From Austwickia sp. TVS 96-490-7B (GTDB lineage: Bacteria; Actinomycetota; Actinomycetes; Actinomycetales; Dermatophilaceae): 41,732 nt of DNA. How positions within the stretch are numbered: the stretch's first letter is position 1; each line of letters starts with the position of its first letter. This document shows, piece after piece, positions 7,253 through 14,977 of the stretch. Under the pieces are notes generated by a model, which was not told the DNA's origin, made no database searches, and was given only the letters and a program-made list of their open reading frames with translations. Position numbers and translations under genes: made by a program. The stretch is from positions 685,973-727,704 of the forward strand of contig NZ_JAHPZL010000003.1 of the NCBI RefSeq assembly GCF_019331795.1. The letters run 5' to 3'.

Positions 7253-7986
7253 CAGCAGGCACTCCCGACGATTCCGGTCTCGCCGTACTGGAGCAGTAGC
7301 GGTGCCTGCGCGGCGATCTGGGTGGGTCCCCCGACGGGGCTGGTCACCTCCAATGATCCTCCGAAAGCGGCGAGCCTTTCCCGCATTCCGGCTAGTCCGT
7401 GTCCGGCAATGATCTGGGCACCGCCGGGACCATCATCCACCACCGAGACCCGCAGGTGGGTGTCAGCGGTCAGCAGCACGCTCGCTGACGCTTCTGGGGC
7501 GTGTTTGGCGATATTGGTGAGCGCCTCGGTCGCAAAGAAATAAGCGGTAGCCAGAACCCCTTCTGGGACTTCCGGGAGCGGATGGGGGCAGATCATCCGT
7601 ACCGGTATCGGAGAACTCCTGGCGACGTCGTGGAGGGCAGCAGCCAAGCCCAGCTCGGTGAGGGACTGCGGATGGATCCCCCGCACGGTGATGCGCAGCG
7701 AGTCCAAGCCGTGTTGGACCGCGGACCTGGCCTCTGAGATCAACGTAGCGAGGTCAGGATCACCAGTGAGAGTCGAAGACAGTTGAGCCTCACCAAGTTT
7801 CATGGTGGCGGCAACAAGATATTGCTGGACGCTGTCATGGAGGTCGCGTTCGATACGTCGACGTTCCACCTCGTAGGCCTCAACGATGGTCCGACGGGAT
7901 GCCGTCAGGTCAGCCAACGAGGACCGGGCCTGATCCTCACGTGACCGGCCTGCGCCGCGTCGGCCCCACACTCCACCACCCCGCAC
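7252..7986 (-). CDS. Soluble histidine kinase (HisKA_3 type)
   Basis: A 244-aa kinase pairing with the NarL-type regulator. The dimerisation/phosphoacceptor region ERRRIERDLHDSVQQYL carries His50; a HATPase_c domain follows with ATEALTNIAKHAPEAS (N-box), VVDDGPGG (G1) and GHGLAGMRERLAAFGG (G2). There is no transmembrane or sensor domain: the protein begins with a short Gly/Arg-rich stretch and a helix (SLADLTASRRTIVEAYEVER). Only about 110 bases separate it from the divergent ABC gene, so there is no room for a missing N-terminal sensor. The signal may therefore come from a partner protein, possibly the adjacent transporter; this is inference. Confidence 0.87.
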   Translation of the reverse strand: MRGGGVWGRRGAGRSREDQARSSLADLTASRRTIVEAYEVERRRIERDLHDSVQQYLVAATMKLGEAQLSSTLTGDPDLATLISEARSAVQHGLDSLRITVRGIHPQSLTELGLAAALHDVARSSPIPVRMICPHPLPEVPEGVLATAYFFATEALTNIAKHAPEASASVLLTADTHLRVSVVDDGPGGAQIIAGHGLAGMRERLAAFGGSLEVTSPVGGPTQIAAQAPLLLQYGETGIVGSAC

Positions 7987-8030
7987 GATGTCAGCCTAGT
8001 GGTGCCCAGTCAGGTCGCTACGGATCTGGG

Positions 8031-8048
8031 GGTAGCGCTAGCACTACC
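8031..8048. promoter_or_regulatory. 18-bp near-perfect palindrome, candidate operator
   Basis: GGTAGCGCT (8031-8039) is complementary to AGCACTACC (8040-8048) except for one pair. It lies between the divergent kinase/regulator and ABC transporter genes, about 50 bases before the ATPase start. This is a natural binding site for a dimeric NarL-type regulator, but the assignment is positional. Confidence 0.45.
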
Positions 8049-8097
8049 TCAGACCCGGGTGTCGGCACCATCGCCGCGGCGGGAGAATTCGGGTCGA

Positions 8098-8799
8098 ATG
8101 GCTGTCATGAGTTCTTTACTGTCCACCGAGGACATCACGCTGCATTACGGCTCAGTGGCTGCGTTGGCCGGAGTGAGCCTGCATATCGAGGCAGGTGAGT
8201 CGGTGGCCATCATGGGCCCGTCGGGTTCGGGCAAGTCGACGTTGTTGCATTGTTTGGCGGGCATTGTTGTCCCCGACCATGGACGGGTGGTTTTTGCCGG
8301 TCAGGATCTCACCCGGTTGACGGACCGACAACGCTCCCATCTACGACTGCGTCAGCTCGGTGTGGTCTTCCAAGACGGGCAGCTCATCCCTGAGCTCCCA
8401 GCTCGGGAGAATGTCGCCTTGCCGTTGATGTTGCAGGGTATGGCTCGAGGCGCAGCGTTACGGACCGCTGACGAGCATCTGACACGTCTGGGGGTGGGCG
8501 AGTTGCGGGGACGGCGCCCTGGGGACATGTCTGGTGGTCAGAGTCAACGGATCGCGGTGGCGCGCGCTTTGGCTGGGCAGCCACAGATCGTTTTCGCCGA
8601 TGAACCCACCGGTGCCCTCGACCAGGCGACTGGTCACGAGATGATGCAGCTGTTGACGACGACAGCCCGGATGGCGCAGACATCGCTGGTCGTGGTGACC
8701 CATGACATTGACGTGGCCCGATGGTGTTCTCGGCTGGTCGAGATCCGGGACGGCCTGATCCACGCTGACCGCCGGTGGGATGCGGAGGTGGCGCGGTGA
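8098..8799 (+). CDS. ABC transporter ATP-binding protein (MacB/LolD type)
   Basis: A 233-aa nucleotide-binding subunit. Walker A GPSGSGKST (residues 40-48), the Q-loop GVVFQDGQLIPEL, the ABC signature MSGGQSQRIAVARAL, Walker B IVFADEPTGALD and the switch His in VVTHD are all present. Subfamily features place it with ATPases serving FtsX/MacB-type permeases. I use the ATG at 8098, 12 bases after GGGAG (8081-8085); the ATG at 8107 is an alternative. The stop overlaps the permease GTG start as GTGA. It probably powers export or extraction of an antimicrobial, lipid or peptide, under control of the divergent two-component system. Confidence 0.9.
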   Translation: MAVMSSLLSTEDITLHYGSVAALAGVSLHIEAGESVAIMGPSGSGKSTLLHCLAGIVVPDHGRVVFAGQDLTRLTDRQRSHLRLRQLGVVFQDGQLIPELPARENVALPLMLQGMARGAALRTADEHLTRLGVGELRGRRPGDMSGGQSQRIAVARALAGQPQIVFADEPTGALDQATGHEMMQLLTTTARMAQTSLVVVTHDIDVARWCSRLVEIRDGLIHADRRWDAEVAR

Positions 8800-10217
8800 G
8801 TGCCGCCGCAAACAATCTGGGACGGGCAACATACCTACTGGCCAAGGCGCGGTTTTCGACGCGTTCAGGGGAGTCGCTGCTCTATGGGGCATCAGTGCTA
8901 GCTGCTGCCGTCTCGGCAACGATCACTTTCACCACTGTCGCAGGGACGTGGATGTTCTGGCAGCGATCTGCGCATCCGACGGGGTTGCATGCCGCGCTAG
9001 TCAACGAGACCGGGTTTGAAACGATCCTGAATTTCTATGTGGGCTTGGCTTCGCTGGCATGCGCTTTGGTGCTGCCAGCGGTGATATCCCTGGCGGTGTC
9101 TGGGGCTCAGTTAGGGGCGCGTGGGCGGGAGCATCGATCGGCAGCGCTCCGGCTGATCGGTTTGTCTTCTGTAGATGTGACCAAGATGGCGCTGGTGGAT
9201 GCGGCGGTGCAGTCGGTGGCGGGTACCTTCGTGGGTCTGGTGGTGTACGGGGCCACGGCGTCATCCTGGGAGAGGATGACGTTCCAGGCCGTGGCAATCC
9301 GGGACGGCGAGATGTGGATGCCGTGGTGGCTGACGTTGACTGTCGCACTTGTCCTGGTGGGAGTGTCGCTCGCGTCATCAGCGTGGGGGCTGCGCCAGGT
9401 GCGGATCTCCCCGTTGGGCGTGTCACACCGAGCCAACAAGCCCGCGGCACGGGCGTGGCGACTGGGGGCATTCGTGATCCTCGTGCTGGTGTCGATGATC
9501 GTGGCGCAGAGCACGACAGCGTTGCGAGGTGGCACAGGTCTTTTCATGGTGGCAGCGGTCTTGGCGTTGATGATCGCCGGGGTCAATCTGCTCGGTCCGT
9601 GGATCTTGCAGCTGGTGGCTCGGGTGGTGGCGCTCGCGCCGTGGCCGACGGTGATGGTGGCCGCCCGGCGGGTCATCGCCGACCCGGTCGCTACCTGGAC
9701 GCGGGTGTCCACCATCATGGTGTTGGCGTTTGTGGGTGGGTTCCTTGCGACGGTGCCCTTCGGGTATAAGTCCGCGTCAGCCACCCCAACTGTGCGGGCA
9801 TTCATGGATGGTGCCGCTCCTGATTTCGTCCAGGGCGGGGTGATCACGGTAGCTTTCGGTTTTCTGTTGACGTCGACGTCATTGCTGATCACTCAAGCGT
9901 CAGCGACGATCGGGCGGGCCGAGCAGTCGCGGGCGTCGTACAAGATGGGTTTTCCGGCGGGTTTCGCGATGCGGGTGATGTGGTGCGAGACGTTCGGGCC
10001 GTTGCTGCTCAGCACGGTCCTGGGCGGGCTGGCCGGGGTGCAGGCAGCGATGCCGTTGGCGCGACAGGCCCGCAATCTCGGGTTAGCACCAGGTGACGCT
10101 GGCGCCTTGATCGGTGCAGTCCTGGTAGGTGGGTTAGGGATCGCGGTCCTCGCGTTGAGCGCGTCACATCCGTTGCAACGACGACTGGTGCACACTGAGC
10201 GACGCCGTAACGACTGA
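8796..10217 (+). CDS. FtsX-like ABC transporter permease
   Basis: A 473-aa membrane protein starting at the GTG that overlaps the ATPase stop. It has roughly eight to ten hydrophobic segments. The first core segment carries GAQLGARGREHRSAALRLIG, the usual cytoplasmic coupling helix of FtsX permeases. A second repeat-like half carries AARRVIADPVATWTRVSTIM and RAEQSRASYKMGFPAGFAMR. No large extracellular domain like that of BceB is obvious. It forms a transporter with the upstream ATPase. The substrate is unknown. The gene converges on the sugar kinase with 17 bases between stops. Confidence 0.85.
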   Translation: MSAAANNLGRATYLLAKARFSTRSGESLLYGASVLAAAVSATITFTTVAGTWMFWQRSAHPTGLHAALVNETGFETILNFYVGLASLACALVLPAVISLAVSGAQLGARGREHRSAALRLIGLSSVDVTKMALVDAAVQSVAGTFVGLVVYGATASSWERMTFQAVAIRDGEMWMPWWLTLTVALVLVGVSLASSAWGLRQVRISPLGVSHRANKPAARAWRLGAFVILVLVSMIVAQSTTALRGGTGLFMVAAVLALMIAGVNLLGPWILQLVARVVALAPWPTVMVAARRVIADPVATWTRVSTIMVLAFVGGFLATVPFGYKSASATPTVRAFMDGAAPDFVQGGVITVAFGFLLTSTSLLITQASATIGRAEQSRASYKMGFPAGFAMRVMWCETFGPLLLSTVLGGLAGVQAAMPLARQARNLGLAPGDAGALIGAVLVGGLGIAVLALSASHPLQRRLVHTERRRND

Positions 10218-10234
10218 GGGTGCGCTTGTCCCGG

Positions 10235-11218
10235 TCAGGAGCCGATTTCGCCGGGCTCGTCGATCCACAGGTACGGCGGATGGTGACTCAGGCTGGACGT
10301 GCTGGTGCTGCTGAGCAGGTGCTCCCCTAGGAGCCGAGCGCCTTCAAGAGTGCCGCCCAGCCCGGGGACCAAGAACAGATGTCGGCGGCCCAGCGCGGAA
10401 GCCAGTGCGACGCGCAGTTCGTCCAGGTAGAGCAGACCGCCGACTGCCACGAGAGGGCTGTCTGGGACGAGTTGTGCTCCCGCGGCGAGGAGATCGGTGA
10501 GGTGTTCGCCGGCCTGTTCGACGATGGCTCGGGCGATGGGGTCGTGGTGAGCTGCCTGACAGACTCTCGGCGCAAAAGCAGTGAGGGCGCTGTCAGCGTC
10601 CTTGCCAGCTGCGAGCGCGGGCCATTGGTGTTCGGGTCCGAAGGTGGTCCGGCCGAGTTCTAGCAGACTCGCTGAGCCGTGCGGCACGCCGTCGCGTTCG
10701 CGTAGTGCGGCGGCGAGTCCTTGGGTCCCGATCCACGCGCCGGAGCCGCGTCCGCCGAGGGGGGTGCCCCAGCCGTCGAGGGTGACCCAGATCTGGTCGA
10801 GGTCGGTGGCTAGGACGGTGGCGGTGGCGGCGACGTCGAGGGTGATGCCGGGGTGGACACCACCGAGCGCGCCGATGTGGGTGGCGGTGAGGTCGGCGGT
10901 CACTGCGATCCGCGCGGCGGGGTAGGTGGTGCGCATGGTGTGCGTGAGGTGGGTTGCGGTGGGTCCGCACCAGGCGCGGGGGACGGCCCAGACGACGGAT
11001 TGCGGCGGACGGCTGCTGCGGGCGGTCAGGGCGGTGACGGCGGCGACGAGGTCGCGGGCTTCGTGGGGGCCGACGGGCGTGGTGGGTGCGTCGGGGACGT
11101 CGACGATGGTGTCGGCGGCGTCGGTGAGTCCGGTACGGCGGGCTCGGACACCGCCGATGCCGACGGTGACGGCGAGGACGTCGTGCGTCGGGGGCGGTTG
11201 GGGGGGAGGGTGCCTCAC
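10235..11218 (-). CDS. BadF/BadG/BcrA/BcrD-type ATPase, probable amino-sugar kinase
   Basis: A 327-aa ASKHA-fold protein. The N-terminal strand LAVTVGIGGVRARRTGL occupies the phosphate-1 position although the usual DGG is replaced. The central WVTLDGWGTPLGGRGSGAWIG is the strongest signature, matching the GWG-LGDEGS-W-G pattern of actinobacterial GlcNAc/glucosamine kinases (GspK-like). The C-terminal VAVGGLLYLD and PGLGGTLEGARLLG fit the adenosine-binding region. The N-terminal change could lower activity. It likely phosphorylates an amino sugar such as glucosamine or N-acetylglucosamine; substrate is inferred from family. A possible 35-aa gene ends 7 bases upstream. Confidence 0.72.
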   Translation of the reverse strand: MRHPPPQPPPTHDVLAVTVGIGGVRARRTGLTDAADTIVDVPDAPTTPVGPHEARDLVAAVTALTARSSRPPQSVVWAVPRAWCGPTATHLTHTMRTTYPAARIAVTADLTATHIGALGGVHPGITLDVAATATVLATDLDQIWVTLDGWGTPLGGRGSGAWIGTQGLAAALRERDGVPHGSASLLELGRTTFGPEHQWPALAAGKDADSALTAFAPRVCQAAHHDPIARAIVEQAGEHLTDLLAAGAQLVPDSPLVAVGGLLYLDELRVALASALGRRHLFLVPGLGGTLEGARLLGEHLLSSTSTSSLSHHPPYLWIDEPGEIGS

Positions 11219-11225
11219 GGGTGAC

Positions 11226-11333
11226 TCATCGGCGTTGCTGGGCAGCGTTGAGATGCGCGACCGGGTGGATCCAGGCGTATCCGGCGCGGATCTCGTCGAG
11301 GTTCACTCCCGACGTCGTGGGAGAATCGCTCAC
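11226..11333 (-). CDS. Possible 35-aa small protein upstream of the sugar kinase
   Basis: A GTG at 11333 opens a 35-codon frame ending 7 bases before the kinase start. Its sequence has a plausible acidic start and a hydrophobic/aromatic segment (DEIRAGYAWIHPVAHL), unlike the His/Arg-rich translation upstream of the GTG. It could be a small conserved protein or a coupling leader for the kinase. I do not recognise a family. An 18-base palindrome covers its start codon (11327-11344). Could also be non-coding. Confidence 0.35.
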   Translation of the reverse strand: MSDSPTTSGVNLDEIRAGYAWIHPVAHLNAAQQRR

Positions 11334-11344
11334 GCTCGTGAGCG
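11327..11344. repeat. Inverted repeat over the small-ORF start
   Basis: CGCTCACG (11327-11334) and CGTGAGCG (11337-11344) are perfect complements separated by two bases. In RNA it would hide the GTG at 11333; as DNA it could be an operator. No regulator is assigned. Confidence 0.4.
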
Positions 11345-11642
11345 TACGACGCCGGGCCGCGCCTGATCGATGATCGGGCCCGGCCAGATGGATGCGGCCC
11401 GGGTGGGTGCAGTGCGCCTGGGTTCTGTGTCCACCGATGTCGTCGTGTGGTGGTGCCTGATCGCGGTGGACGGGTGCTTTTTTCGTGAGTGGGTTCGCGC
11501 AGCGGCATATGTGCCGCTTCACCAGTGGTGATGACGCATCGGGGCGATCTTCTGTCGTGGTTTTCCACAGGACACGATTGCGGCCTCATCGCGCGAGTGC
11601 CCTGTCCTCGGGCAGGATGGGCGCAGTAATGAAGGAGAAACG
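11334..11642. other. Gene-poor interval between divergent genes
   Basis: About 309 bases between the small minus-strand frame and the plus-strand LytR_C gene. Frames across it are rich in His/Arg/Pro and look spurious. A short imperfect hairpin, CCTGTCC/GGGCAGG near 11601-11617, and a good ribosome binding site (AAGGAG at 11632-11637) for the downstream gene are the only signals seen. Promoters for both directions probably lie here but cannot be placed with confidence. Confidence 0.4.
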
Positions 11643-12200
11643 GTGACAGAGGATCACGACGACGGCTATGCCGAGGTGGAGAGCGAACGCCGCCGTGCCA
11701 TCGCGACCCTTTCTGCGATGGGTTCGGTGCTGTTGGTCACTTTCGTTCTGGCGTTCTCCTTCATCCAGGGATGGTTCGGGAGCGACTCGACGGTGCCGGT
11801 GGCTGCGAAACCGTCAGCAAAGGCGTCAACGGCACCTGCGGATAAACCCTCCGCTACCTGCACGCCTGCAGTGACGGGCCCCCCGGTCTCGGAGATCACG
11901 GTGAACGTCTACAACAGCACTCAACGGGTGGGGTTGGCGTCAACGACAGGGAAGACCTTGGGTGATCAAGGTTTCAAGATCGGGAAGATGTCGAATGACC
12001 CGTCGGGACGGAAGGTAGATGGGGTCGCCGAGATCCGGTTCGGCGAGTCAGGTGCGGCAAAGGCCGAGGTGGTGTTGTTGCGTTTCCCCGGAGCCGTGAA
12101 GGTGCAGGATAACCGCACCGATGACACGGTTGATGTCTCTATCGGGGAACGGTTCGCCTCGGTCAATGCGGTGGCGACTGAGGCTATGCCGCGCTGCTGA
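11643..12200 (+). CDS. Membrane-anchored LytR C-terminal (LytR_C) domain protein
   Basis: A 185-aa protein. Residues 1-20 are charged and cytoplasmic, about 22-45 form one transmembrane helix (LSAMGSVLLVTFVLAFSFIQ), followed by a Ser/Ala/Pro/Lys-rich linker and a LytR_C domain (about 82-180) recognisable by VNVYNSTQRVGLASTTGKTL and GFKIGKMSNDP. The GTG at 11643 has AAGGAG nine bases upstream. The domain occurs outside the membrane in actinobacterial envelope proteins and at the C-terminus of LCP ligases; its biochemical role is not settled. It stands alone here, without an LCP catalytic domain. Confidence 0.82.
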   Translation: MTEDHDDGYAEVESERRRAIATLSAMGSVLLVTFVLAFSFIQGWFGSDSTVPVAAKPSAKASTAPADKPSATCTPAVTGPPVSEITVNVYNSTQRVGLASTTGKTLGDQGFKIGKMSNDPSGRKVDGVAEIRFGESGAAKAEVVLLRFPGAVKVQDNRTDDTVDVSIGERFASVNAVATEAMPRC

Positions 12201-12311
12201 CCTGGTGTTCTGATGGTCGCTGGCGGGCGCCGTTGGTCGCCTGGCTGGAGGCTGCTGCGGGGAACACGGCGTGTCTCGGCGCGCGGACGCCTAGGCTAGG
12301 GGCATCTGACC

Positions 12312-12341
12312 ATCCCGGCCGACGGTGGGCTCTCCCGGGAT
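12312..12341 (+). other. Stem-loop in the citC leader
   Basis: ATCCCGG (12312-12318) pairs with CCGGGAT (12335-12341) around a 16-base loop, about 33 bases ahead of the citC start. A TAGGCT-like -10 hexamer lies just upstream near 12294-12299. The structure might influence expression, but nothing more specific can be said. Confidence 0.25.
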
Positions 12342-12374
12342 CCCCGTCATCCGACGACACCGAAGAAGCCTTCC

Positions 12375-13538
12375 GTGGACGACATCCCCTTGGACGAGAT
12401 CAGCTACGACACGGTGATCCCAACCTTGCAACCAGGAACGATGGCTCAGGTCAGGGATCTGATCGCCCAACAGGGATTGCAGGTCGACTCGGGCATTGAT
12501 GTCTACTGCGTGGCCCGCCGACAGGACCGGCTCGTCGGCTGCGGCGGGTTGAGTGGTGACGTCATCAAATGCGTGAGCATCGACGATGCCGTCCAAGGGC
12601 AAGGTGTCGTGGAAAAACTGATCACCGAACTCACCTACACGGCAGTCGACCGGGGTGTCCACCATTTGTTCCTCTACACCCGACCTCAATATGAGCAGGC
12701 TTTCTCCGGGTGTGGCTTCCATACGATCGCGTCGGTCCCAGACACGGTAGTGATGATGGAGAACACCGCGTCCGGGGTGTCCACGTGGACCGAGCAGTTG
12801 ACGTTCTACCGACGAGACCGCCCCAAGGTCGGCGCGTGCGTGGTGAATTGCAATCCCTTCACGCTGGGCCATCAATATCTGCTGCAGCAGGCCGCGCAGG
12901 ACTGCGATTACCTCCATGTCTTCGTGGTGTCTGAGGACGCCAGTTTCTTCCCTTACCGTGACCGATTGGCGTTGGTCCGTGCCGGGGTCGCCACGCTGCC
13001 CGAACGGGATCGGATCCACGTCCATCCTGGCTCGCCGTACATCGTCAGCAAAGCGACGTTCCCGACGTACTTCTTGAAGGACGAAGGAATCATTGACATG
13101 GCAGCCACCGCAATTGACCTGCGGATCTTTCGGCAACACATTGCCCCAGCGTTGGGGCTGACCCACCGGTACGTCGGAACGGAACCGTTGTGCCGCGTCA
13201 CCCGGCAATACAACGCCGACATGCGCTACTGGCTGGAGCAGGCATCGGACTCGGCGCCGCCGGTGACGGTCGTGGAAATTCCTCGATTGACGTCCCATGA
13301 TCGGGCCATCTCAGCGACCGAGGTGCGCCGACGGATCCTTGACGGCCGGTTGGATGGGCTGCGTGACCTGGTGCCATCAGCGACGTACGCCCTGATCATC
13401 GAGCGGTACGGCGACGCCCACGACAAAGCCCGGGCGACTGCGGAGGCCAACTCGGAGGCTTCATGGTCGGACCCGCACGTGCGGGAATCCGCGCTCGCCG
13501 CCTTAGAACGCGCCTTCGTCGGGGCCCCGGTGGCCTGA
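12375..13538 (+). CDS. citC: [Citrate (pro-3S)-lyase] ligase
   Basis: A 387-aa enzyme that uses ATP and acetate to acetylate the thiol of the citrate lyase prosthetic group, switching the lyase on. The N-terminal ~140 residues resemble a GNAT-type domain (GCGGLSGDVIKCVSI, GQGVVEKLI). The C-terminal nucleotidyltransferase domain has NPFTLGHQYLL (about 160-170), the TxGH adenylylation motif, and a late ISATEVRR segment. The GTG at 12375 is the first plausible start; no strong ribosome binding site is seen. It is the first gene of the cit cluster, 141 bases before citD. A C-terminal tail of about 30 residues is Ala/Ser-rich. Confidence 0.93.
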   Translation: MDDIPLDEISYDTVIPTLQPGTMAQVRDLIAQQGLQVDSGIDVYCVARRQDRLVGCGGLSGDVIKCVSIDDAVQGQGVVEKLITELTYTAVDRGVHHLFLYTRPQYEQAFSGCGFHTIASVPDTVVMMENTASGVSTWTEQLTFYRRDRPKVGACVVNCNPFTLGHQYLLQQAAQDCDYLHVFVVSEDASFFPYRDRLALVRAGVATLPERDRIHVHPGSPYIVSKATFPTYFLKDEGIIDMAATAIDLRIFRQHIAPALGLTHRYVGTEPLCRVTRQYNADMRYWLEQASDSAPPVTVVEIPRLTSHDRAISATEVRRRILDGRLDGLRDLVPSATYALIIERYGDAHDKARATAEANSEASWSDPHVRESALAALERAFVGAPVA

Positions 13539-13679
13539 TGCGCTCCGTCCTGTCCGGACCGTTGGCATCCCCTCCGGTGGTGCCGCAGAGCTGGACTCCG
13601 CCGCGTCATCGCGGCCGTGAAACGTCGTCGGCGATGTCCGACGCGAAAAAAGCCACCTAGCAGCGACGAGAGGACGACC

Positions 13680-13982
13680 GTGCAAATCATCCAGCCGGCG
13701 GTGGCCGGCACCTTGGAGTCCAGTGATCTGATGGTGCGCATCACACCACCAGACCGGCCCGACGGAGCGATGGAGGTGGTGGTGACATCCACGGTGATGG
13801 CGCAGTTCGGTGACGCCATCCGGGAGGTCGTGTCCTCAACACTGCAGGACCTCGGAGTCCATGCCGGACATGTCCTCGTGGAGGACAAAGGCGCCTTGGA
13901 CTTCACCATCCGGGCCCGAGTGCAAGCAGCCTGCCTGCGAGGGTCGGGCGCGCCGGACGCGATCGACTGGGCTCGGCTATGA
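13680..13982 (+). CDS. citD: Citrate lyase gamma subunit (acyl carrier protein)
   Basis: A 100-aa acyl carrier protein of citrate lyase. The N-terminal [13 protein letters not shown] matches the family site where the 2'-(5''-phosphoribosyl)-3'-dephospho-CoA arm is attached; Ser14, counted from the GTG at 13680, corresponds to the modified serine. The frame is open 21 codons further upstream but that part is Arg/Lys-rich, and GAGAGGA lies just before the GTG. The stop overlaps citE as ATGA (13979-13982). It carries acetyl and citryl thioesters between the alpha and beta subunits. Confidence 0.92.
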   Translation: MQIIQPAVAGTLESSDLMVRITPPDRPDGAMEVVVTSTVMAQFGDAIREVVSSTLQDLGVHAGHVLVEDKGALDFTIRARVQAACLRGSGAPDAIDWARL

Positions 13983-14977
13983 ACACCACCGAGGTGTCTG
14001 ACCAGATCAGGAGCACGGTCATGCCCGCAAGGCCACAGGCAGCGGCGATGTCGACGTACACCGCCACCCCAGCACCGCACGCAGGTCGACGGGATATGCG
14101 TGCGGAGCGACCGCACCGCTCGATGTTGTTCATTCCAGGCAGCAATGCCGCCATGGTGGCCACGGCGTACGTCTTTGGGCCGGACGCGGTGATGTTTGAT
14201 CTGGAGGACGGAGTCGCCCTGCGGGAGAAGGACTCGGCCCGACTGATGGTCTTCCATGCGCTGCAACACCTGTCCTACCAGGACATGGAAACGGTGGTGC
14301 GGATCAACCCGTTGGACACCCCATTTGGGCCAGCTGACCTCGAGGCGGTAGTGCGGGCCGGGGCGAAAGTGGTCCGACTCCCGAAGACCGAGACCCCAGA
14401 TCAGATCCATGAGCTAGAACGCCACGTGGAGGACATCGAACGAGCTTGTGGGCGTCCGGTGGGTTCGACCCGGTTGATGGCGGCGATCGAATCCGCGTCT
14501 GGGGTGGTCAACGCGGTGGCGATCGCCACGGCCAGCCCCCGCATGGATTCCATTGCGTTGGCGGGTTTTGACTACGTCATCGACATGCAGACCACTCGCG
14601 GCGATGGCACTGAATTGTTCTACGCCCGCTGTGCGGTGCTGCACGCGGCTCGCGTCGCTGGGATCGGCGCGTACGACGTGGTCTGGTCGGATCTCTCTGA
14701 CGAAGACGGTTTCCTCGCCGAGGTCGAACTGATCAAACGGCTCGGTTTTGATGGGAAATCCTTGATCAACCCACGACAGATCGACCTCCTGCACAATGCC
14801 TACGCGCCAACCCAGTCGGAGTTGGACCACGCTCGTCTGGTGATTGAGGCCGCTGATCGCGCCGAAGCCCAAGGTTTGGGAGTGATTTCGTTGAACGGCA
14901 AGATGATCGACGCGCCGATCGTCGCTGCAGCACGACGGACCGTCCAGTACGCCGATGCGTCAGGAGTACGTCGATGA
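13979..14977 (+). CDS. citE: Citrate lyase beta subunit (citryl-ACP lyase)
   Basis: A 332-aa HpcH/HpaI-type aldolase that cleaves citryl-ACP to acetyl-ACP and oxaloacetate. The core begins [14 protein letters not shown], followed by the metal-binding [34 protein letters not shown] and [13 protein letters not shown]. The ATG at 13979 overlaps citD, giving about 45 extra residues before the conserved core. An internal ATG at 14096 (MRAERPHRS) would give a conventional N-terminus, so the true start is uncertain. It is followed by citF with a 4-base overlap. Confidence 0.93.
   Translation: MNTTEVSDQIRSTVMPARPQAAAMSTYTATPAPHAGRRDMRAERPHRSMLFIPGSNAAMVATAYVFGPDAVMFDLEDGVALREKDSARLMVFHALQHLSYQDMETVVRINPLDTPFGPADLEAVVRAGAKVVRLPKTETPDQIHELERHVEDIERACGRPVGSTRLMAAIESASGVVNAVAIATASPRMDSIALAGFDYVIDMQTTRGDGTELFYARCAVLHAARVAGIGAYDVVWSDLSDEDGFLAEVELIKRLGFDGKSLINPRQIDLLHNAYAPTQSELDHARLVIEAADRAEAQGLGVISLNGKMIDAPIVAAARRTVQYADASGVRR

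Noticed and set aside
7252-7986. NarX/NarL assignment for the two-component pair
   Set aside because: The family fits, but the genes are about 26 kb from narGHJI, the kinase lacks a nitrate sensor and the neighbour is an ABC exporter.
11629-11646. A five-codon leader frame (MKEKR) ending at the LytR_C gene start
   Set aside because: It consists mostly of the AAGGAG ribosome binding site and is probably coincidental.
12291-13298. A 335-codon open frame on the minus strand across citC
   Set aside because: It is antisense to a well-supported citC, with His/Arg/Asp-rich composition and no family pattern; long antisense frames are common in G+C-rich DNA.
13538-13660. A 40-codon frame overlapping the citC stop as TGATG
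   Set aside because: Its product is Pro/Ser/Arg-rich without recognisable character and has no convincing ribosome binding site; coupling could be chance. Left as unproven.
13226-14410. A 394-codon minus-strand frame across citC-citE
   Set aside because: It covers three recognisable genes on the other strand and has low-complexity Arg/Ser/Thr content.
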